DNA from: JAGOTP01 sp964600845
Lineage (GTDB): Bacteria; Patescibacteriota; Patescibacteriia; 2-12-FULL-60-25
DNA: 5,255 nt
NCBI GenBank assembly: GCA_964600845.1
Contig: CAZRJW010000041.1
Location: forward strand, 1-5,255
Direction: 5' to 3'
Shown in pieces: positions 1-4,098 of this stretch; within the stretch, counting starts at the first letter, position 1; every line of letters begins with the position of its first letter. The position numbers were made by a program, and so were the translations under genes. The notes under the pieces were generated by a model. It did not search any database. It had not been told where the DNA came from and saw only the letters and a program-made list of their open reading frames with translations.

Positions 1-2
1 AC

Positions 3-206
3 GAGATCAACTACCGCGTCTCCCAGGAAGTCTTCACGTGGCTCACAAACCAAGCCAAGAGCTCCGATGAAGGCGGACGGTCCGCACGACGTGTCGTCGA
101 GAAGGATATCCTTCCCCTGATCGCTGCAGCCTTGCTCAAGACCACCTCGAAGAAAAATTGGAAAATCCAAGTCAAACAAGGCAAGCCTCACATCGTGAAC
201 GCCTAA
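3..206 (+). CDS. C-terminal fragment of a Clp/HSP100 AAA+ ATPase (ClpC/ClpB-like)
   Basis: This is the last 67 codons of a gene that begins before the window, read in frame 3 and ending at TAA 204-206. The fragment starts EINYRVSQEVFTWL and contains GGRSARRVVEKDILPLIAAALL. This matches the pattern of the small subdomain after the second AAA+ module of Clp/HSP100 unfoldases, where a G-A-R-P-L-R-R-x-I motif (carrying the sensor-2 arginine) is followed by an amphipathic I-x-x-P-L-A-x-x-L-L helix. The family unfolds proteins with ATP, either feeding ClpP (ClpA/ClpC) or disaggregating (ClpB). The visible tail is too short to decide between these. The form is divergent: GGRSARR stands in place of GARPLRR. 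The Walker motifs lie outside the window and the ClpP-binding loop cannot be seen. A probable terminator follows the stop by about 30 nt, so this gene probably ends its own transcript. Family call fairly sure, subfamily unsure. Confidence 0.72.
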   Translation, partial: EINYRVSQEVFTWLTNQAKSSDEGGRSARRVVEKDILPLIAAALLKTTSKKNWKIQVKQGKPHIVNA

Positions 207-207
207 C

Positions 208-236
208 TCGTCACAGACATACATTTCGAGTACACT
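208..236 (+). promoter_or_regulatory. Possible weak sigma-70-type promoter for the 267-1364 gene
   Basis: TCGTCA (208-213) and TACACT (231-236) each match 4 of 6 positions of the -35 and -10 consensus and are separated by a 17-nt spacer. Initiation would fall near 243, inside the left arm of the terminator hairpin. RNA started here would lack half of that arm and could not form the full stem, whereas read-through RNA from the clp-like gene could. This fits the geometry, but the matches are weak and this is an inference. Confidence 0.3.
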
Positions 237-237
237 G

Positions 238-262
238 AAGAGCAAGCAGCGCTTGCTCTTTT
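238..262 (+). terminator. Probable rho-independent terminator of the clp-like gene
   Basis: A perfect 10-bp inverted repeat has arms AAGAGCAAGC (238-247) and GCTTGCTCTT (251-260) around a 3-nt AGC loop. It is followed by a short T run (TTTT at 259-262, partly inside the stem). It lies 31 nt after the clp-like stop codon, as expected for an intrinsic terminator. The T tract is short, so termination may be partial. The hairpin ends only 6 nt before the ATG chosen for the next gene, which is unusual. Confidence 0.68.
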
Positions 263-266
263 GTGT

Positions 267-1364
267 ATGCCCTCCGTCTCCTCCGGTAGTCCAAAATCAC
301 CGTCCTCGATGGGACGGCGTTTTCCGAATACACCTCCTCCGAGGCCGTCGGCTGGACGTTCAGCACTAGGAAGCTCCACTCCTCCCCCTGCGCCAACAAC
401 TCCTAGAGGTGGGTATTCTGACCGAGGCCTTCCAACCAACAACCAAATCACCTTTTCTTCGAACCGACCGGAGCCGACAAAGGCGGCTCGTCAGGCGAGA
501 ATGGTGGGAGATCTTGCCCGAAGCCAACAGGCCGATGCTCGACAAGCAGATCAAGTAGCAGACCAATCAGCCGAAGGAGAAACTCGCTCCTCCAGTGATT
601 CTGTCTTAGATGCGGCGAACATGAAGCAGCGTCTTCCGAGCGGGTCCCTCTATGATGAAGCCCCGGAAGATGCTGATGGACCGGCGAACGACTACAAGCA
701 AAAAAATGAGAATTTTCGTCAAGAACAAGCGCTCGCCGCCCAGCGAGGAAGACAGTTCAACTCAGCTACCTCCAATTCCGACGGGATGACTGAGTCATCC
801 GACCAAGAATCTTCTGAAAGCCGATCTTCTCCCAACAATGCGCCTCGTCGGTCTGTAGATCCTGCCGAAGAATCACGACGCGCAACCCAGCTCGCACAAC
901 GGCAACAAACCGATGCGAGAATTGTTGACCTAAAAAATACACCTAGTAGCTCAGGGGGTGGTCTACAACAAATCCAGAATGCTCCGCTCCCCGTGGTCGG
1001 CGCTTCAGGTAGTCAGCTCGCAGCGGCAGGAGCTCGTATGAGCAATCTCCTCTCGGCTGCGAGTGGCTTCGGGATTATCTGGGCCCTGCCGATTGCCAAC
1101 CTTACTGCGATAAACCGCTATCTCAACTCAAGACTACTCGTATTTGGGTATCGTCCGCCGGAGGAGCGTGAGGCCTCTGGGAACAAATTTTTAAACATGC
1201 TGGATGTTGTCATGGCGATTATCGTTAACCTTATCGCAACCGTCTATCTCCTCCCGCTCATCGGCATGATTGCCGCAATCATCCTCGTCGCTGCCATTTT
1301 CGTCCTAGGAGCAGCCTACTTAACACCACTCATTGGGGAATTAGCGACTCAACTGATGAATTAA
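267..1364 (+). CDS. Unrecognised protein: long disordered N-terminal region plus hydrophobic C-terminal membrane domain
   Basis: I do not recognise this 365-residue protein. Residues 1-60 are rich in Pro, Ser, Gly and Arg. Residues 60-245 are hydrophilic and rich in Gln, Ala, Asp, Arg and Ser, and look disordered. A motif occurs twice there: LARSQQADARQADQ (83-96) and LAQRQQTDARIVDL (209-222). From about 258 the protein becomes hydrophobic: a weak segment at 261-282, a charged stretch (YRPPEEREASGNK, 295-307), then an almost unbroken hydrophobic run at 312-356 that could hold two membrane helices. No signal peptide is visible, so the N-terminal part is probably cytoplasmic. The start is uncertain. 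ATG 267 is preferred over TTG 261, which lies in the terminator T run; ATG 309 is possible. None has a Shine-Dalgarno sequence. It ends 20 nt before the DsbA-like gene, suggesting a shared envelope role, but no function can be assigned. Confidence 0.75.
   Translation: MPSVSSGSPKSPSSMGRRFPNTPPPRPSAGRSALGSSTPPPAPTTPRGGYSDRGLPTNNQITFSSNRPEPTKAARQARMVGDLARSQQADARQADQVADQSAEGETRSSSDSVLDAANMKQRLPSGSLYDEAPEDADGPANDYKQKNENFRQEQALAAQRGRQFNSATSNSDGMTESSDQESSESRSSPNNAPRRSVDPAEESRRATQLAQRQQTDARIVDLKNTPSSSGGGLQQIQNAPLPVVGASGSQLAAAGARMSNLLSAASGFGIIWALPIANLTAINRYLNSRLLVFGYRPPEEREASGNKFLNMLDVVMAIIVNLIATVYLLPLIGMIAAIILVAAIFVLGAAYLTPLIGELATQLMN
513..554 (+). repeat. First copy of a 14-residue Q/A/D/R-rich motif
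   Basis: This encodes LARSQQADARQADQ. It matches the second copy at 891-932 at 8 of 14 residues (L, A, Q, Q, D, A, R, D). The similarity is in protein more than DNA, so it may reflect an old internal duplication or a shared short helical motif in a low-complexity region. Confidence 0.4.
784..800. repeat. 17-bp perfect palindrome inside coding sequence
   Basis: GGATGACT (784-791) and AGTCATCC (793-800) are exact reverse complements around a single G. It lies inside the hydrophilic region of the 267-1364 gene. The odd symmetry with a 1-nt centre resembles a dimeric protein-binding site rather than an RNA hairpin. It has no T run after it and no second copy was noticed in the window, so chance is a real possibility. 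Confidence 0.5.
891..932 (+). repeat. Second copy of the 14-residue Q/A/D/R-rich motif
   Basis: This encodes LAQRQQTDARIVDL, aligned without gaps to the copy at 513-554. The shared core is LA-x-x-QQ-x-DAR-x-x-D. Compositional bias toward Gln, Ala and Arg makes chance similarity possible. Confidence 0.4.
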
Positions 1365-1369
1365 TTATC

Positions 1370-1378
1370 TGCTATACT
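1370..1378 (+). promoter_or_regulatory. Extended -10 promoter placed for a leaderless dsbA-like mRNA
   Basis: TGCTATACT contains a TGN extension followed by TATACT (1373-1378), a 5 of 6 match to TATAAT. The A of the ATG at 1385 lies 7 nt downstream of the last base of the hexamer, which is where transcription normally starts. The mRNA would then begin at or next to the start codon. No convincing -35 is seen about 17 nt upstream, which an extended -10 can tolerate. The ATG has no Shine-Dalgarno sequence, in agreement with leaderless translation. Confidence 0.6.
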
Positions 1379-1384
1379 TCCCCC

Positions 1385-2083
1385 ATGAATCGCTCGCACC
1401 TTCGTTCTCTCATCGCCCTAGGGGGATTTTTTATCCTGCTTATTGGCCTGTTTGTCTGGAGTCGCTTCATCGAGTACGGGAGCTACCTTGATCCAAGAAA
1501 TGCCGAAGCAGAAATTGCACGTCTCGAAGCGGGGCTTCCAAACGAGATCAAGCTCCCTCCCATTCGTTCATTCGATCCTTCGCGTGGGAGCACAAGCACC
1601 GCCTCGTTAGTGGTGGTACAATTTGCCGATTATAACTGCTTGTACTGCCGCTTGATCGAACCAGAAATTCGCCAAGCCATGCAGGCCTTCCCGACGCAAG
1701 CCCGACTCGTCTGGCGTGATCTTCCCCTGAACGCAGACCAAGCAGACGGCCTTCTCCCCTCACTTGCGGCTCGCTGCGCACAAGATCAAGGCAAGTTCTG
1801 GGAAATGCATGACGCGTTGTTTGCGACAGCGAAGTTGAATCGAAAAGGTGTCTCGAGCGCTGCCCAATCCGCTGGACTTGAGATGAGCGCCTTTGAAGCC
1901 TGTGTAGACACCAATAAACACACTGATGCCCTGCGTGCAGAGATCGCCTTAGCTCGTTCTTCCGGAATCACGGATACTCCGACCCTGTTCATTGGCAATC
2001 AAGTCGTGACCGGTTTTTTGAAAGCCCAAGACCTTGCTGATTTAATCGGACAATTCATAAACGCACGTCCTACAGCCCGCTAA
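1385..2083 (+). CDS. Membrane-anchored DsbA-family thiol:disulfide oxidoreductase (thioredoxin fold)
   Basis: This 232-residue protein is probably an extracytoplasmic thiol oxidoreductase that forms or exchanges disulfides in exported proteins. A short basic start (MNRSHLR) precedes one hydrophobic helix at about 8-26, which is an uncleaved anchor or signal. Residues 75-88 give the thioredoxin strand and active site, VVVQFADYNCLYC, with redox cysteines C85 and C88. Family landmarks follow in order: the RCAQDQGKFWEMHDALF helix (C131), the FEACVDT segment (C173), and the cis-proline loop TPTLFIG (P199). The order and length fit DsbA-like proteins of the thioredoxin_4/BdbD type. C131 and C173 are also common in this group and may form a second disulfide. 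No DsbB or VKOR partner is seen in the window. The gene stops 3 nt before the large exported protein, so the two are probably co-transcribed and that protein is the obvious substrate candidate. The start is supported by the anchor and the upstream -10 element. Confidence 0.9.
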   Translation: MNRSHLRSLIALGGFFILLIGLFVWSRFIEYGSYLDPRNAEAEIARLEAGLPNEIKLPPIRSFDPSRGSTSTASLVVVQFADYNCLYCRLIEPEIRQAMQAFPTQARLVWRDLPLNADQADGLLPSLAARCAQDQGKFWEMHDALFATAKLNRKGVSSAAQSAGLEMSAFEACVDTNKHTDALRAEIALARSSGITDTPTLFIGNQVVTGFLKAQDLADLIGQFINARPTAR

Positions 2084-2086
2084 TCT

Positions 2087-4075
2087 ATGCCGCGTTCTTT
2101 TTCTTTTTCCTCAAAGGCCGCTTCCTTGATCGCACTGGTGTTTATTTTCGGGAGTCTTATTGCTCCAGGAGTCGCTCTCGCTGATCCACCCGCGACTCCG
2201 CCAGCGACCCCACCCGCTACAACTCCCCCTGCGACTCCCCCAACCACTCCGCCAACCACCACTGTCCAAAGTCCGGCGGATGAGGCGATCGCCGGCGCCA
2301 CAGAGCCCGCCGCGCCACGTCCGTTTACCCCCATCCCTCCAAACCCCGCCATCCCGATCCCAGGGGTGCGTTTCACCCCCGCTACCGAAGAAGGAGGGCA
2401 GGTCTCCATCCCCTATCTCGCCCAATACATCTCCGGTATTTATCGCCTATCCGTTGGATTAGGGGCGATTTTGGCAGCCATCATGATTGTGTACGGAGGG
2501 TTCCGCTACATGCTCTCCGCTTCTGCTCCGGGTGTCTCTGATGGAAAAACCATTATCCAAGATGCGTTTATCGGCTTAGTGGTCCTTCTGACCAGTTTTT
2601 TGATCTTGAAGACGATCAATCCGAAGCTGGTCGAAATGAATCCGATTCGCGTCCAGTACATTCAATCCGAGGTCCCGATCCAGACAGATGCCTTCACCGG
2701 CAATCCCGCCCATAACGGGTTTGAAAACGTCTCCGGTGAAGCCTCCACCTGTGGAGGCGGAGCGGGAAGCAGTGGAAGGAGTGAAACGATCGAAGGGGTG
2801 GCGTTTCAGACCCTGCCGCTCCGTGGACGTTACTATCAAGGCAGTGCTCCGTGGGGCAACTTGAGCTACGGACCAAACCTCACTCAAAACGAGTCTAACA
2901 ATCCCTGCAAAGGCGATGGACGTGATGGAACGGGCTTTAACCAGCCCATCGTGAACGGCTGTACGCAAACCATCAAAAATGGCGGCTGTGGNNNNNNNNN
3001 NNNNNNNNNNNNNNNNNNNNNNNNNNNNNNNNNNNNNNNNNNNNNNNNNNNNNNNNNNNNNNNNNNNNNNNNNNNNNNNNNNNNNNNNNNNAACGGAAAT
3101 GGCGTCGGTGGAGGCTCGGTTTCAAATGCGGGCGATGTCACGCAGCGCGCAACGACCGGAGAAGTAACACGTGTCGGCTTCTTCTATCAACCTCCGAGTG
3201 GGGATGCTGGTTGGGACCGTACGAGCCCTTCACAGCTCTTTTTCCCACAGCGCTTTAGCACCGCGTTCCGCGCCACGACGCGCCCACGTGTTCACCTCTA
3301 CATCTTCATTCATGGGTTAAATAGCCATGGTGTTCTCGCCGCGCAAGCAGCTGCCGATAGCAGCAGCTGGATCGCCTCCGTTAACCGTGCCATGAACCAA
3401 GTCGCTGGCTCGAAGAACGTGATTGTCGCGGCCCCCTACTACGTAAATGGAAACGGCCGTTCCTATATGAATCGGTTTAATCTCGCAGGCTTCTACACAG
3501 AGACCGTTCGCGCGATTACCGCGAATGTTCCTGGCTTCCAAGAAAGCGATATCGAAGACGTGGTTATCGGCGGACACAGCGCCGCCACCTGCCAAGGACC
3601 TGACGACCCTGTCTTAAGGCAAGCCCTTGTCCCAACGCTGGGAGGCAAGCGTGTCATCGGGGTCGTTGCATACGATGGTTGCATGAGCGATGGGAACTTC
3701 CGTCCAGGAAACTTTGTCACTCCTCCCGGCGTCGCGCTCCTCTTCAATCCTGACTTCAAGAGTTTGTCGGATGGGATGGGAATGGCGTCTGTCAGCGGTC
3801 AGCCAACCCAGCTCAGCCGTCGCCGCTACGAGTTAATCCGTACGCAGTGGGAACTTCCCCGCATGGCATGCCCGGCCTACGTCGAAAATAAATGTCCGAT
3901 GGAAACAGCCCCCGTCGAACCATCCGCTCCTGGGTACAATCAGCGTCGATGTAATGCGTGTTACGGAAAACGGGTCGACGGTAAACAAATCGTGTCGTTT
4001 GAAACCGTCTACGGGCACAAAGCGAGCGTCTATCACATGACGCACTATGCTTTCAGCGCCTTCTACGGAAACTAG
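2087..4075 (+). CDS. Exported multidomain protein: T4SS-pilin-like helices, C39-like peptidase start, alpha/beta-hydrolase (interrupted by N gap)
   Basis: The frame is open for 662 codons, including 33 unknown ones. Residues 1-32 look like a signal peptide (cleavage after ALA). Residues 34-59 are a PPAT/PPTT repeat and 60-105 a Pro-rich linker with IPIPGVRFTP. Residues 110-182 resemble the two-helix T4SS pilin-like family common in Patescibacteria: YISGIYRLSVG, YGGFRYMLSA, then DAFIGLVVLL and ILKTINPKLV. After a Gly/Ser linker, residues 249-302 (YYQGSAPWGNLSYG ... TIKNGGCG) fit the start of a C39-like papain-fold peptidase, with C301 as putative nucleophile. The gap follows. Residues 358-662 form an alpha/beta-hydrolase: oxyanion loop FIHGLNSHG (H409-G410), nucleophile elbow GGHSAAT (S498), likely acid D530 and a His among H644, H650 and H653. 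Six cysteines lie after the gap (502, 532, 595, 603, 622, 625). The start has no Shine-Dalgarno sequence and may be coupled to the DsbA-like stop. The gap could hide a gene boundary; then 3092-4075 would belong to a second gene. Confidence 0.7.
   Translation: MPRSFSFSSKAASLIALVFIFGSLIAPGVALADPPATPPATPPATTPPATPPTTPPTTTVQSPADEAIAGATEPAAPRPFTPIPPNPAIPIPGVRFTPATEEGGQVSIPYLAQYISGIYRLSVGLGAILAAIMIVYGGFRYMLSASAPGVSDGKTIIQDAFIGLVVLLTSFLILKTINPKLVEMNPIRVQYIQSEVPIQTDAFTGNPAHNGFENVSGEASTCGGGAGSSGRSETIEGVAFQTLPLRGRYYQGSAPWGNLSYGPNLTQNESNNPCKGDGRDGTGFNQPIVNGCTQTIKNGGCXXXXXXXXXXXXXXXXXXXXXXXXXXXXXXXXXXNGNGVGGGSVSNAGDVTQRATTGEVTRVGFFYQPPSGDAGWDRTSPSQLFFPQRFSTAFRATTRPRVHLYIFIHGLNSHGVLAAQAAADSSSWIASVNRAMNQVAGSKNVIVAAPYYVNGNGRSYMNRFNLAGFYTETVRAITANVPGFQESDIEDVVIGGHSAATCQGPDDPVLRQALVPTLGGKRVIGVVAYDGCMSDGNFRPGNFVTPPGVALLFNPDFKSLSDGMGMASVSGQPTQLSRRRYELIRTQWELPRMACPAYVENKCPMETAPVEPSAPGYNQRRCNACYGKRVDGKQIVSFETVYGHKASVYHMTHYAFSAFYGN
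2186..2263 (+). repeat. Pro/Thr-rich coding tandem repeat (PPAT/PPTT)
   Basis: Six degenerate units of about 12 nt encode PPAT, PPAT, PPATT, PPAT, PPTT and PPTTT directly after the predicted signal peptide cleavage site. Third positions vary between units, so this is a diverged repeat kept at protein level. Such segments usually act as extended spacers that hold a domain away from the membrane or cell wall, and Thr-rich ones can be glycosylated. That role is inferred. Confidence 0.75.
2992..3091. other. Assembly gap (100 N)
   Basis: Exactly 100 unknown bases, the usual placeholder for a scaffold join of unknown size. The codon at 2990-2992 is GGN, which is Gly whatever the third base, so the sequence before the gap ends GGCG. 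The frame is open on both sides, but with an unknown gap length this agreement carries little weight (one chance in three). The remainder of a C39-like domain would need roughly 100 or more residues, so the true gap is probably longer than 100 bases. Confidence 0.97.
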
Positions 4076-4098
4076 AAGTAGGCTACTCTGAAAGGGCT
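4076..4098 (+). other. Short intergenic spacer before radA
   Basis: These 23 nt hold no hairpin with a T run, so no terminator separates radA from the upstream gene. TACTCT at 4084-4089 matches only 3 of 6 bases of a -10 hexamer and is not called as a promoter. AAAGGG ends 2 nt before the ATG, closer than a working Shine-Dalgarno normally sits. Confidence 0.4.

Noticed and set aside
261..266. TTG 261 as the start of the unrecognised protein
   Set aside because: It falls in the terminator T run and an ATG follows two codons later; no ribosome binding site favours TTG.
203..451. Antisense open frame of about 82 codons across the 207-266 intergenic region
   Set aside because: It reads through the terminator hairpin and overlaps the opposite-strand gene with no motif or start signal; composition shadow.
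2080..2409. Antisense open frame of about 109 codons, rich in Gly and Val repeats
   Set aside because: It is the mirror image of the PPAT repeat and Pro-rich linker on the + strand, where a signal peptide and pilin-like segment support the real gene.
2576..2968. Antisense open frame of about 130 codons
   Set aside because: It lies opposite the pilin-like and C39-like segments and shows no recognisable motif.
4084..4089. TACTCT as a -10 element for radA
   Set aside because: Only 3 of 6 consensus bases match, with no TGN extension and no clear -35.
4073..4090. AGTAG-G-CTACT inverted repeat after the stop of the multidomain gene as a terminator
   Set aside because: The arms are separated by only one base, so they cannot form a normal hairpin, and no T run follows.
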